The notes below the pieces were generated by a model. That model saw only the letters and a list, made by a program, of their open reading frames with translations, had not been told where the DNA came from and ran no database searches. From contig NZ_CP032346.1 of NCBI RefSeq assembly GCF_005222205.1, forward strand, positions 1,781,096 to 1,845,095: a stretch of 64,000 nucleotides of DNA, written 5' to 3'. Position numbers and translations under genes: made by a program. This DNA is from Azospirillum brasilense (GTDB lineage: Bacteria > Pseudomonadota > Alphaproteobacteria > Azospirillales > Azospirillaceae). This document shows positions 1-7,751 of the stretch, piece by piece. Positions within the stretch are counted from its first letter, which is position 1; each line of letters starts with the position of its first letter.

Positions 1-617
1 CGCATCAGCCGCGCCGCGGATGTTTCGCCGGTGCCGGCCCAGCGCTCCAGTTCCGCCATGTCGGCGGGGGGAAGGGTGATGAAGACGGCGCGCTCCAGCC
101 CGTCGCGCAGGGCGGCGATGGCGGCGGCCAGCGCGGTGCGGTCGGGTCGCAGGGAACCGCCGCCGGGACGCAGCCCGTCGCGGGCCGGGTAGAGCGCGGG
201 ATGGATCGCCGCCGCCGCGGCGCGCAGGCGGGCCAGCTCCTTGGGCTGCGGCGCTTCGCCCAGCCGCGCCGGCCAGTCCATCAGAACCTGCCACGCGTGG
301 TTGGTCGCGGCTTCCGCGTCGGCCAGCAGGGCGCGGGCGGTGGTGTGCGGGCGGGCGTCGAGACCGAGTGCCGCCTCCAGGGACTCCATCGCGGCCAGCG
401 ACTGGGCGGTACCGCACAGGCTGAACAGCAGCGGCACGAGGCGCATCGCCTCGTCGGGCGTGCGTCCGCACAGGGCGCGGGCGGCCGCCGGACGGCGGAC
501 CTTCACCGACACGGCGCGCACCCGCCCGGCGGCGGTTTCCAGCCGCACCGACACGCTGCCTTCCAGCCCGGCGCCTTCCAGCCCTGCGCCTTTCAGCCCG
601 GCACCCGTCCCGTTCAT
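1..617 (-). CDS. hupK: Hydrogenase expression/formation protein HupK (partial, runs off left edge)
   Basis: The frame starts at an ATG (617-615) that overlaps the TGA of the rubredoxin-HupJ gene (ATGA), and stays open to the window edge, so the C-terminus is missing. HupK proteins are distant relatives of the hydrogenase large subunit that help assemble the [NiFe] centre in the cytoplasm. The product has a CGTAQSLAAME stretch that resembles the CGVC-type region of large subunits. The start is preceded in protein sequence by nothing conserved; residues 5-19 are a short GL-K/E-GA repeat that looks like recent codon-level duplication. Position as the last gene of a hupF-hupJ-hupK run supports the name. 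HupK assignment rests on context plus this motif, not on a full-length match. Confidence 0.75.
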   Translation of the reverse strand, partial: MNGTGAGLKGAGLEGAGLEGSVSVRLETAAGRVRAVSVKVRRPAAARALCGRTPDEAMRLVPLLFSLCGTAQSLAAMESLEAALGLDARPHTTARALLADAEAATNHAWQVLMDWPARLGEAPQPKELARLRAAAAAIHPALYPARDGLRPGGGSLRPDRTALAAAIAALRDGLERAVFITLPPADMAELERWAGTGETSAARLM

Positions 618-1315
618 CGGCGCGCCCTCCCGAACAGGGAGCGGCGGGACAGGGCGGGCTTGGCCGCCTCCCTGTCGCTGGCGCCCGGCTGATCGGACGG
701 CAGCGCCGGCCGTGGCACCCGCATCAGGTGGTCGAGCGCCAGGACGGCGGCGGCACGGGCGTCCTCCTGATCGGCGAACACGTTCATGGCCGAGGCGAGC
801 GGAATCACCGCGAGCGTCCCCAGAACGCCCACCCGCGCCGCGGTGAAGCGGTAGGCGCCGGAGGGCAGGGTGTTCTCCATCTTGTCGCCGTCGCGCCGGT
901 CCGCCCACAGGGCCGGATCGCGCGGGATCATCACGGCGTTGAGGAACCAGGGGGCGATGACGCAGCCGATCCAGCCCGGCCCATGGGGGCGGAACCCCAG
1001 CGCCTCCACGGCCAGGGCGTCGTTGCAGATGGGAACGCCGGCCATGTCGCGCTCCGCGATCAGGCGGTAGCTGGTGGTCAGGGCGGCGACGCGCGCCTCC
1101 ATGGGATCACCGCCCGACGGCGTGAGGGCGGTGAAGCCATGCTGCGGTCCGCCGCAATCCGGACAGCGCCAATAATCCGGCAGGCCGCCGAAGGGCGTCC
1201 CCGGCGGCACCTCCCGTCCCGGATCGCCCACCGCCGGGTCGTAGACCGCGCCGCAGGACCCGCAGGCCGGACGCGCGTCGGCGGCGAAGCCGGCCTCGGG
1301 GGCGCCGGGGATCAC
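614..1315 (-). CDS. hupJ: Rubredoxin-HupJ (HybE-type) hydrogenase assembly fusion protein
   Basis: This 233-residue protein joins two parts. Residues about 18-60 are a rubredoxin domain with CGSCG (C18, C21), the YDP..GD and PGTPF..LP motifs and CPDCG (C51, C54), the four cysteines that bind one iron. Residues about 75-200 match the HupJ/HybE family of [NiFe]-hydrogenase chaperones, thought to act on the small subunit or its Tat export. In many rhizobia the rubredoxin (HupI) and HupJ are separate genes; here they are one. Translation starts at GTG (1315-1313), overlapping the hupF stop, and ends overlapping the hupK start, so hupF-hupJ-hupK are translationally coupled. The rubredoxin may protect maturation from oxygen (inference from the family). 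Confidence 0.85.
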   Translation of the reverse strand: MIPGAPEAGFAADARPACGSCGAVYDPAVGDPGREVPPGTPFGGLPDYWRCPDCGGPQHGFTALTPSGGDPMEARVAALTTSYRLIAERDMAGVPICNDALAVEALGFRPHGPGWIGCVIAPWFLNAVMIPRDPALWADRRDGDKMENTLPSGAYRFTAARVGVLGTLAVIPLASAMNVFADQEDARAAAVLALDHLMRVPRPALPSDQPGASDREAAKPALSRRSLFGRARR

Positions 1316-1584
1316 GCGTCCACCTTTCCCATGAGGTCGGCGAACAGATGGTCCACATTCTCCCCCTGCGCGGCCAGCAGGATGGCGTCGAGCGCGCGGT
1401 TCAGCGGCTCAACCTCATCGACCTCCAGCGGGCGGACGGCGCGGTCGAGATGGACCAGCACCCAGCCCCCCTCCGGCACCTCCTCGATCAGCATGACGTT
1501 GACGCGCCGCTCCTCGCCGCGGCCGGCGCAGAGCGCGGTGAAGCCGTCGGTCTCCAGAACCTGCATCGGAATGCCGAGACACAT
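1312..1584 (-). CDS. hupF: HypC/HupF family hydrogenase maturation chaperone
   Basis: The 90-residue product begins MCLGIPMQV, the hallmark of HypC/HupF, in which Cys2 contacts the Fe(CN)2CO precursor and the large-subunit apoprotein during [NiFe] cofactor insertion. The frame is open further upstream, but only the start at 1584 puts Cys2 next to the initiator, so this start is chosen. HupF is the HypC paralogue that in rhizobia protects large-subunit maturation at higher oxygen; because it sits with hupJ and hupK rather than with hypABDE, HupF is preferred over HypC. It is the first gene of the leftward hupF-hupJ-hupK operon, and an FNR/FixK-like box lies about 87 bp upstream. Confidence 0.85.
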   Translation of the reverse strand: MCLGIPMQVLETDGFTALCAGRGEERRVNVMLIEEVPEGGWVLVHLDRAVRPLEVDEVEPLNRALDAILLAAQGENVDHLFADLMGKVDA

Positions 1585-1670
1585 GCGCGCGCCCTCACGC
1601 GGGGAAGCCAACTTTATCGGATTGCCGTCCGTCCAACTGCGGCATCTTGACCGGGGGTTGAATCCGCACA

Positions 1671-1684
1671 TTGATGTGCGTCAA
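1671..1684. promoter_or_regulatory. FNR/FixK-type box between hupF and hupE
   Basis: The sequence TTGATGTGCGTCAA matches the FNR/FixK dyad TTGAY-N4-RTCAA with one departure from perfect symmetry. It lies in the divergent region between hupF (start 1584, leftward) and hupE (start 1822, rightward), so it could serve either or both. If bound at about -41.5 for hupF, the -10 element would fall near 1643-1648 (AAGATG on the minus strand), a weak match. The site is seen; its function is inferred. Confidence 0.6.
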
Positions 1685-1821
1685 ACATGCGGTCCGGCGT
1701 AATTTCCTAGCGCTCCGCCATTTCCAATCGGAACGGTTCTGCTAAAGTGGCGACCGCTTCGCGCGCGATGGGGTAGGGGTCGGTCGTGCGCCGCTCAACG
1801 ATACAGCAGGGGTTCTCACGG

Positions 1822-2424
1822 ATGAAACGTTTCGCTCTCGCGTCGGCCACCGCGGCGGCGGCCCTGGCCGCGCTGCCCAACGCGGCGCTCGCCCACACCT
1901 TCGGCGCCCACGACGCCGGGCTCGTCCATGGTTTCCTGCACCCGATCGGCGGCTGGGATCACCTGCTGGCCATGGTCGCCGTCGGCCTGTGGGCCGCGCA
2001 GCGCGGCGGCAAGGCCCTGTGGGCGCTGCCGACGGCCTTCGTCGGCGCGATGATCGGCGGCGGCCTCCTCGGTCTGGCCGGCATCGACCTGCCCCAGGTC
2101 GAGCTTGGCATCGTCCTGTCCGTGGTTGCTCTGGGCGCCCTGATCGCCCTGCAGTCCCGCCTGCCGCTGCTCGCCTCCGCCGGCGTGGTCGCCCTGTTCG
2201 CCGTGTTCCACGGCCACGCCCATGGCGCCGAGATGCCGGAGGCGGCGGAGCCGCTGCTCTACGGCCTGGGCTTCGCCCTGTCCACGGCGCTGCTGCACGG
2301 CGCGGGCATCGGCGCCGCCCTGTCGCTGCGCCGTCTGGTGGAAGGCCGCAAGGGCGCCCTGGCGCTCCGCGGCACGGGCGCCGTGGTCGGTCTGGCCGGC
2401 GTGGCGCTGCTCGCGCTGGGCTGA
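1822..2424 (+). CDS. hupE: HupE/UreJ family membrane protein
   Basis: The 200-residue protein has an N-terminal signal sequence (MKRFALASATAAAALAAL, then an ALA-H cleavage-like site), the HPIGGWDHLLAM motif near residue 45 that is diagnostic of HupE/UreJ, and several hydrophobic helices. A second histidine cluster, VFHGHAHGAEMP, lies about residue 130. HupE proteins are inner-membrane nickel (or cobalt) permeases that let Ni2+ diffuse in for hydrogenase or urease. The ATG at 1822 is preferred over an upstream in-frame ATG at 1786 because it gives a clean signal peptide and follows a GGGG stretch. The gene is divergent from hupF and is followed by a strong terminator, so it is probably a single-gene transcript. 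Confidence 0.9.
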   Translation: MKRFALASATAAAALAALPNAALAHTFGAHDAGLVHGFLHPIGGWDHLLAMVAVGLWAAQRGGKALWALPTAFVGAMIGGGLLGLAGIDLPQVELGIVLSVVALGALIALQSRLPLLASAGVVALFAVFHGHAHGAEMPEAAEPLLYGLGFALSTALLHGAGIGAALSLRRLVEGRKGALALRGTGAVVGLAGVALLALG

Positions 2425-2476
2425 TCGCCTGACGGACGAAAGGGGCGGGCGGCAAGAAGCCCGATCCAAAGGAAGG

Positions 2477-2506
2477 CCCGGCGAGACGGTTCGCCGGGTT
2501 TTTTTT
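2477..2506 (+). terminator. Rho-independent terminator after hupE
   Basis: A perfect 8-bp stem CCCGGCGA/TCGCCGGG with a 6-base loop is followed directly by eight T residues (2499-2506). It lies 52 bp past the hupE stop. This is the clearest intrinsic terminator in the window. Confidence 0.9.
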
Positions 2507-2626
2507 GTGCGGTTTCTCGAAAGTTCCCCAAAAATCTGTTCGTTTCTGGCGTTTCTCCTGGCCACAAACCGAATATTTAAAGCTGCCCTTCTTGGTCAGT
2601 GACCAGTCAGGGGTCGTGTGTCGCCG

Positions 2627-3017
2627 ATGACGCCGCCGACCTTCGCCAGCCTGCGCAAAGCCCTACCAGCCCGGCGACAGCCTCCTGCCCGGCGTGGAGT
2701 CGGTGGCGGCCTACGGCCACACGCCGGGGCACAGCGGCTACCTGTTCCGCTCGAAGGAGCAGAGCATCCTGTTGTGGGGCGATACCGTGCACAGCCACGC
2801 CCTTCAGTTCGCCCGTCCGGAGGTCGTGATCGAGTTCGACGTGGACAAGGACGAGACCATCGCCTCGCGCCGGCGGCTGCTGGCCGAGGCGGCGGCGCAG
2901 AAGCTGTGGGTCGGCGGCGCCCGTCTGCCCTTCCCCGGCATCGGCCATGTCCGCGCCGAAGGGGACGGCTACGCCTGGGTTCCCATTGAGTTCGGCCCGA
3001 TCCGCAGCGACCGCTGA
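2627..3017 (+). pseudogene. Remnant of a tandem MBL-fold hydrolase gene (internal deletion)
   Basis: This is a damaged copy of the gene at 3197. The first ten codons (MTPPTFASLR) match the intact copy's start, then the sequence jumps to the region matching residues about 216 onward of the intact protein (KPYQPGD...) and continues to the natural end at GPIRSDR. Comparing offsets, about 614 bp are missing, a number not divisible by three, so the signal peptide and the C-terminal part are in different frames. The HxHxDH metal site is lost; only the later ligands (HTPGH, WGD, LPFPGIGH) remain. A 108-codon frame from a GTG at 2694 could still be read but would lack half the active site. Confidence 0.85.
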
Positions 3018-3037
3018 GCGGCCCGATTCGGCGTCCA

Positions 3038-3063
3038 GGCTCGGCGGGTCGCCTCGCCGAGCC
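3038..3063. other. 9-bp stem-loop between the hydrolase copies
   Basis: GGCTCGGCG (3038-3046) is perfectly repeated inverted at 3055-3063 with an 8-base loop. It lies 20 bp past the end of the hydrolase remnant. There is no T-tract, so it may be a weak terminator or simply a structured spacer. Confidence 0.45.
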
Positions 3064-3196
3064 GCTTCCGCGATTGTCCCGGCGACGAAAATCCGAAGCG
3101 AATCCAGTTGCTTGGCGCATTCCTCCCGGGACGCTTCCCCGGCGCGTCCAGGACGGCCATGCTGGGCGCCGACCGTCCTGAAGGGGAACCCTGCCG

Positions 3197-4201
3197 ATGA
3201 CACCGCCGACCTTCGCCACCCTGCGCAACGCGCTGCTCGCCCTGGCCGTCGCTCTTCCCGTTGGCGCCACCCTCGTCCCCGCGGCGCCGGCGCTGGCGGA
3301 GGTTCCGGGCCAGCAGCGGACCCAGGCGCCGGGCTTCTACCGCATGGCCATCGGCGACTTCGAGGTCACCGCGCTCTATGACGGCTTCATCGACCTCGAC
3401 CGCAAGATCCTCAGCGGCGCCAGCGCCGACGACATCCAGAGTCTGCTCGCCCGTATGTTCCTGGCCGACACGCCGGGTGTCCAGACGGCGGTGAACGCCT
3501 TCCTCGTGCACACCGGCGCGAACCTCGTCCTGGTGGACACCGGGACGGCCAAGGCCTTCGGCCCGGCGCTGGGCTTCATCGCCGACAACATCCGCGCCGC
3601 CGGCTACAACCCGGAACAGGTCGACACGGTGCTGTTGACCCATCTGCACCCGGACCACGCCAACGGCCTGCTGCGCCCGGACGGCGCCATGCTGTTCCCC
3701 AACGCCACGGTCCATGTCGCCAAGGCCGACGCCGACTTCTGGCTGAGCGAGGAGGTGGCGGCCAAGGCCCCGGCGGACAGCCAGCCCTTCTTCGCCATGG
3801 CCCGCGCGGCGGTGGCGCCCTACGCGGCGGCGGGGAAGCTGAAGCCCTACCAGCCCGGCGACAGCCTCGTTCCCGGCGTGGAGTCGGTGGCGGCCTACGG
3901 CCACACGCCCGGCCACAGCGGCTATCTTTTCACGTCGGGGGAGCGCAGCATCCTGATGTGGGGCGACGTCGTGCACAGCCACTCCGTCCAGTTCGCCCGG
4001 CCGGAGGTCGTCATCGAGTTCGACGCCGACAAGGAGCAGGCCGTCGCGTCCCGCAAGAAGCTCCTCGCCGACGCCGCGGCGCAGAAGCTGTGGGTGGCCG
4101 GCGCCCATCTGCCCTTCCCCGGCATCGGCCATGTCCGCACCGAGGGCAAGGGCTACGCCTGGGTCCCGGTGGAGTTCGGCCCGATCCGCACCGACCGCTG
4201 A
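3197..4201 (+). CDS. Periplasmic MBL-fold metallohydrolase, methyl-parathion-hydrolase-like
   Basis: A 334-residue exported enzyme. Residues 1-34 are a signal peptide ending ALA. The di-metal site is complete: THLHPDH at 148-154, H240 in GHTPGH, D257 in MWGD and H304 in AGAHLPFPGIGH. From recalled sequence, the order and spacing of these motifs and of segments such as APGFYRM..GDFEVTAL, LVDTG..FGP and the FPGIGH.R.EGKGY end fit the methyl parathion hydrolase branch of the metallo-beta-lactamase superfamily, whose natural substrates are probably lactones or esters. The true substrate cannot be told from sequence. It lies between hydrogenase structural and accessory genes and next to its own deletion remnant; no mechanistic link to hydrogen metabolism is evident. 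Confidence 0.85.
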   Translation: MTPPTFATLRNALLALAVALPVGATLVPAAPALAEVPGQQRTQAPGFYRMAIGDFEVTALYDGFIDLDRKILSGASADDIQSLLARMFLADTPGVQTAVNAFLVHTGANLVLVDTGTAKAFGPALGFIADNIRAAGYNPEQVDTVLLTHLHPDHANGLLRPDGAMLFPNATVHVAKADADFWLSEEVAAKAPADSQPFFAMARAAVAPYAAAGKLKPYQPGDSLVPGVESVAAYGHTPGHSGYLFTSGERSILMWGDVVHSHSVQFARPEVVIEFDADKEQAVASRKKLLADAAAQKLWVAGAHLPFPGIGHVRTEGKGYAWVPVEFGPIRTDR

Positions 4202-4226
4202 CATGACGTGAACGGCGCCGCCACGC

Positions 4227-4706
4227 TCAGGGTCTGGGCGTGGCGGTCACGCCGAGGCCGGCCAACTCATCGACGATCATCGCCACCATCCGCGGGATCA
4301 CCGCCTCGATCTCCGGCGACATCATCAGGCCGGTGCCGAGCGCCATCGGCACGCAGCCGACCACCGTCACGCTCTCCGGCGCCTCGTCCTGCAGGCGCAG
4401 CGAAGCCAGCAGGTCGCAGAGGCCGAGCTGGTGGGGCGACAGCTTGCCCTTGAAATAGGCCGGAACCGCATCGCCGCGCAGCACGGTCAGGGTGGCCGGC
4501 GGCGCGCCGGTCTTCACCGCGTCCACGGCGATCAGATGCTTGTGGCTGGCGATCAGGTCCAGCATGTCCATGCCGCAGGTGCCGCCGTCCACCACGCTGA
4601 CGTGGTCGGGCACGCTCCAGGCGGCGTCGAAGGCCTCCATGGCGCGCACGCCCACCCCTTCGTCCATCAGGAGGATGTTGCCGAGGCCGAGGACGAGGAT
4701 GGACAT
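4227..4706 (-). CDS. hybD: Hydrogenase maturation protease HybD
   Basis: The 159-residue product starts MSILVLGLGN and carries the nickel-sensing residues of the HybD/HupD endopeptidase family: E16 in the MDEGVG motif, D62 in AVDAV and H92 in SPHQLGL. The enzyme clips the C-terminal extension of the large subunit once nickel is in place. An upstream extension of the frame lacks conservation, so the ATG at 4706 is used. Its substrate, the hybC product, is encoded just upstream and does carry a 15-residue tail after DPCLACAVH. The 153-bp gap to hybC contains a hairpin terminator, so hybD may be expressed at a lower level by read-through. Confidence 0.92.
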   Translation of the reverse strand: MSILVLGLGNILLMDEGVGVRAMEAFDAAWSVPDHVSVVDGGTCGMDMLDLIASHKHLIAVDAVKTGAPPATLTVLRGDAVPAYFKGKLSPHQLGLCDLLASLRLQDEAPESVTVVGCVPMALGTGLMMSPEIEAVIPRMVAMIVDELAGLGVTATPRP

Positions 4707-4805
4707 GGCGCGGAGACTCCGTTCGACGATTTTGAAACAGAAGGATGAAGCGGGACCGGTGCCGCCCGCCGTGAACTGGATCAATCGGCCGGCGTGGGGG
4801 ACGCG

Positions 4806-4838
4806 AAAAGCCCCTCCTCCGCGGGGAAGAGGGGCTTT
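4806..4838 (-). terminator. Hairpin with short T-run between hybC and hybD
   Basis: AAAGCCCCTC (4807-4816) pairs with GAGGGGCTTT (4829-4838) around a 12-base loop. On the minus strand the hairpin lies 22 bp past the hybC stop and ends in four T residues. It could be an intrinsic terminator or an attenuator that sets the hybC:hybD ratio. Confidence 0.65.
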
Positions 4839-4859
4839 CGGCCGATCAGAAGGCTTGGA

Positions 4860-6566
4860 TCAAACGACCTTCACCTGATAGTGCGACTTGGTTTCCGTGT
4901 CGGTCAGGTGCACCGCGCAGGCCAGGCACGGGTCGAAGCTGTGCAGGGTGCGGATGATCTCCAGCGGCTGGTCGGCCACCGCCACCGGGTTGTCGAGCAG
5001 CGACGCCTCGTAGGCCGAGATGTTCCCGTCCTCGTCGCGCGGGCCGGCGTTCCAGGTGGTCGGCACGACCGCCTGGTAGTTCTTGATCTTGCCGTTCTCG
5101 ATCACGACCCAGTGCGAGAGCATGCCGCGCGGCGCCTCGTGGAAGCCGAAGCCGCGGATCTCGCCCTTCGGGAACACCGGCTTGTTGAAGGTCTTGGTGT
5201 CGCCCTTCGCGATGTTCTCCATCAGGAGCTTCCACTGGTTCTGCAACTCCTCGTGCAGGACCACGCAGCGCACCGCGCGGGCGGCGTGGCGGCCGATGGT
5301 GGAGTGCAGCGCGTCGACGCCGACCTTGCTGCCGAGGTGGCCCGACACCGCGTCGAGCACCGCGTTGACCCAGAACTGCGTGCGCTGGTGGCCCGACGCG
5401 TACATGCCCAGCACGTTGGCCAGCGGGCCGACCTGGGCGCGCTTGTCGTAGAAGGTCGGCGACTTGATCCAGCTGTACTTGCCGTCGTCCTGCCAGTCGG
5501 TGAAGTTCGGGATCGTCTCGCCGTCGTAGGGGTGCAGGGGACCCTTGCCGCCCTGGTACCAGGAATGCTTCACGCTCTCCTTCACGCCCTTCTCGAAGTA
5601 GGGGTCGTGGAAGTCCTTGATCGGGGTGAAGCCGTTCGCGAGATCGCCGTTGTCGATGTAGCCGGCGGGCAGGGCGAAGACGGTGCCCTTGGTGTCCAGC
5701 GGCATGTCCGGGATGGACAGATAGTTCACCACGCCGCGGCCATACTGCGTCCAGTCGGCGTAGAAGGCGCCGATGGCCGCCACGTCGGGGATGTAGACCT
5801 GGGTGATGAAGTCGCCCACCTCGTCGATCAGCTGCTTGATGTACATCAGCTTTTCGAGCGTCAGCGTGGACTGGCTGTCCATGTTGATCGGGTTGGTGAC
5901 GCCGCCCACCGCCATGTTCTGGATGTGCGGGGTCTTGGAGCCGAGGATCGCCACCACCTTGTTCATGCGCCGCTGGTAGTCGAGCGCCTGGAGATAGTGC
6001 GCCGCCGCCATCAGGTTGGCTTCCGGCGTCAGCTTCATCGCCGGATGGCCCCAGTAGCCCGAGCCGAAGATGCCGAGCTGGCCGGAGTTGATGAAGGCCT
6101 GCAGCTTCTTCTGGGCGGTGGCGAATTCCTGCGTGCTGTTGCGCGGCCAGCCGGAGATCGACTGGGCCAGCTTCGCGGTCGCCGCCGGGTCGGCCTTCAG
6201 CGCCGACACGATGTCCACGAAGTCGAGCGCCGACAGGTGGTAGAAATGGACGATGTGATCGTGGACGTTGTGGGCGCCCTGGATCATGTTGCGGATGTAC
6301 TGTGCGTTGAGCGGCACCTCCAGCTTCAGCGCATTCTCCACCGCGCGGACGGAGGTGATGGCGTGCACGGTGGTGCAGACGCCGCAGATGCGCTGGGCGA
6401 AGACCCAGGCGTCGCGCGGGTCCTTGCCCTGAAGGATCAGTTCGATGCCGCGCCACATCTGGCCCGACGCCCAGGCCTTGGTGACCTTGCCGCCGTCCAC
6501 TTCGCAATCGACCCGCAGGTGACCCTCGATGCGGGTGACCGGATCAACAACAACTCGCTGAGCCAT
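4860..6566 (-). CDS. hybC: [NiFe] hydrogenase large subunit HybC
   Basis: This 568-residue protein is the catalytic subunit of a membrane-bound uptake hydrogenase (H2 to 2H+ + 2e-). The two Ni-Fe ligand motifs are intact: RICGVC with C61 and C64, and DPCLACAVH with C547 and C550. Cleavage after H553 would remove a 15-residue tail (LTDTETKSHYQVKVV). The opening VVVDPVTRIEGHLRV is the usual L0 motif. The gene follows hybB by 18 bp in the order hybO-hybA-hybB-hybC, as in hydrogenase-2 of enterobacteria (group 1c by that gene order). The subunit has no signal of its own and is carried out by the Tat signal of HybO. Confidence 0.96.
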   Translation of the reverse strand: MAQRVVVDPVTRIEGHLRVDCEVDGGKVTKAWASGQMWRGIELILQGKDPRDAWVFAQRICGVCTTVHAITSVRAVENALKLEVPLNAQYIRNMIQGAHNVHDHIVHFYHLSALDFVDIVSALKADPAATAKLAQSISGWPRNSTQEFATAQKKLQAFINSGQLGIFGSGYWGHPAMKLTPEANLMAAAHYLQALDYQRRMNKVVAILGSKTPHIQNMAVGGVTNPINMDSQSTLTLEKLMYIKQLIDEVGDFITQVYIPDVAAIGAFYADWTQYGRGVVNYLSIPDMPLDTKGTVFALPAGYIDNGDLANGFTPIKDFHDPYFEKGVKESVKHSWYQGGKGPLHPYDGETIPNFTDWQDDGKYSWIKSPTFYDKRAQVGPLANVLGMYASGHQRTQFWVNAVLDAVSGHLGSKVGVDALHSTIGRHAARAVRCVVLHEELQNQWKLLMENIAKGDTKTFNKPVFPKGEIRGFGFHEAPRGMLSHWVVIENGKIKNYQAVVPTTWNAGPRDEDGNISAYEASLLDNPVAVADQPLEIIRTLHSFDPCLACAVHLTDTETKSHYQVKVV

Positions 6567-6584
6567 AATGAAACTCTCCTAAAC

Positions 6585-7739
6585 TCAGCCGTGCTCGGGA
6601 TGGACGGCGTGCATGACGGGCAGCTTCTTCACGAAGAGGAGATACAGCGCGATCTCCAGCGCGAAGACGCCGACGGTGACCATGATTTCCTTGACCGAGG
6701 GGAAGTAGTGCCAAGGGCCGACCGCCGGCGTGAAGCCGATGAGATAGACGTTCAGGCGGTAGAGGATGCCCGCCGCCAGCAGAAGCGAGGCGGACAGGAA
6801 CAGCGCCCGCGACCGGTTGCGGTTGGCCTTGGGGATCAGCAGCGCGAGGCCGGAGATCATCAGGACCATCTCCACCACGAACCAGCCGGACTGCGGCCCG
6901 CCGAAGATCTGGCCGATCTGGCCGCGCACAATCAGATCGACGAAGCGCAGCACGACGAACAGCGAGGCGACGACCAGCATCAGACCCGCCAGCTTCGACA
7001 GCACCGGCGTCTCCATCGGGCGGCGGAAGTTCAGCGAAGCCATCACCGACTCCCACACCACGATGGCGAAGCCCATCAGGATGGCGGTCAGCAGGAAGAA
7101 GACCGGCAGCATCTGCGACTGCCACAGCGGCGACAGCTTGTGCCCGACGATGACCATCATGGTGCCGAGCGACGACTGGTGCATCGTCGGCAGCAGGACG
7201 CCCAGCGCGATGAAGACCCACAGCACCCGGTTCAGCTTGGCGCGCAGCCCCTCGATGCCGAAGCGCTCCAGGAAGGCGGGGGCGAACTCCACCACCAGCA
7301 CCAGCGTGTAGGTCGCCACGCACAGGCCGACCTCCAGCATCACGGAGTTGGGCTGCGCGTACCACGGCAGCATCATGTGGTAGAAGTTCCAGTAGCGGCC
7401 GAGATCGACCAGCACCGCCAGACCGGCGAGGCCGTAGCCGAACAGGCTGGCCAGCACCGCCGGACGGACCAGCGGGTGATACTCCCCGCGGTTCAGGATG
7501 TAGCAGAGCAGAGCGATGACGTAGCCGGCGCAGCCGAAGGCCGAGCCGATCACCACGTCGATGGCGACCCAGATCCCCCAGGGATAGCCGTCGTTCAGGT
7601 TCGACGCCGCCCCCAGACCCTGGGTGTAGCGCTGGAACAGGATGACGCCGGCAATGGCGACCAGCGCGGCGCAGATCAGGAAGGGAAGGGTGAGGACCCG
7701 GCCGCCGAGCGGTTGATGCTCATGAGCTTGCGAAGACAT
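6585..7739 (-). CDS. hybB: Hydrogenase integral membrane subunit HybB
   Basis: The 384-residue protein is almost wholly hydrophobic, with roughly ten membrane helices, and belongs to the NrfD/HybB family. It anchors the hydrogenase in the inner membrane and passes electrons from the HybA iron-sulfur protein to quinone. It retains typical family segments such as GYPWGIWVAIDVVIGSAFGC at residues about 48-67, close to the first loop. The start ATG lies 12 bp after the hybA stop. Proteins of this family often lack haem despite being called cytochrome b subunits. Confidence 0.92.
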   Translation of the reverse strand: MSSQAHEHQPLGGRVLTLPFLICAALVAIAGVILFQRYTQGLGAASNLNDGYPWGIWVAIDVVIGSAFGCAGYVIALLCYILNRGEYHPLVRPAVLASLFGYGLAGLAVLVDLGRYWNFYHMMLPWYAQPNSVMLEVGLCVATYTLVLVVEFAPAFLERFGIEGLRAKLNRVLWVFIALGVLLPTMHQSSLGTMMVIVGHKLSPLWQSQMLPVFFLLTAILMGFAIVVWESVMASLNFRRPMETPVLSKLAGLMLVVASLFVVLRFVDLIVRGQIGQIFGGPQSGWFVVEMVLMISGLALLIPKANRNRSRALFLSASLLLAAGILYRLNVYLIGFTPAVGPWHYFPSVKEIMVTVGVFALEIALYLLFVKKLPVMHAVHPEHG

Positions 7740-7751
7740 GGCGTGGCCCCC

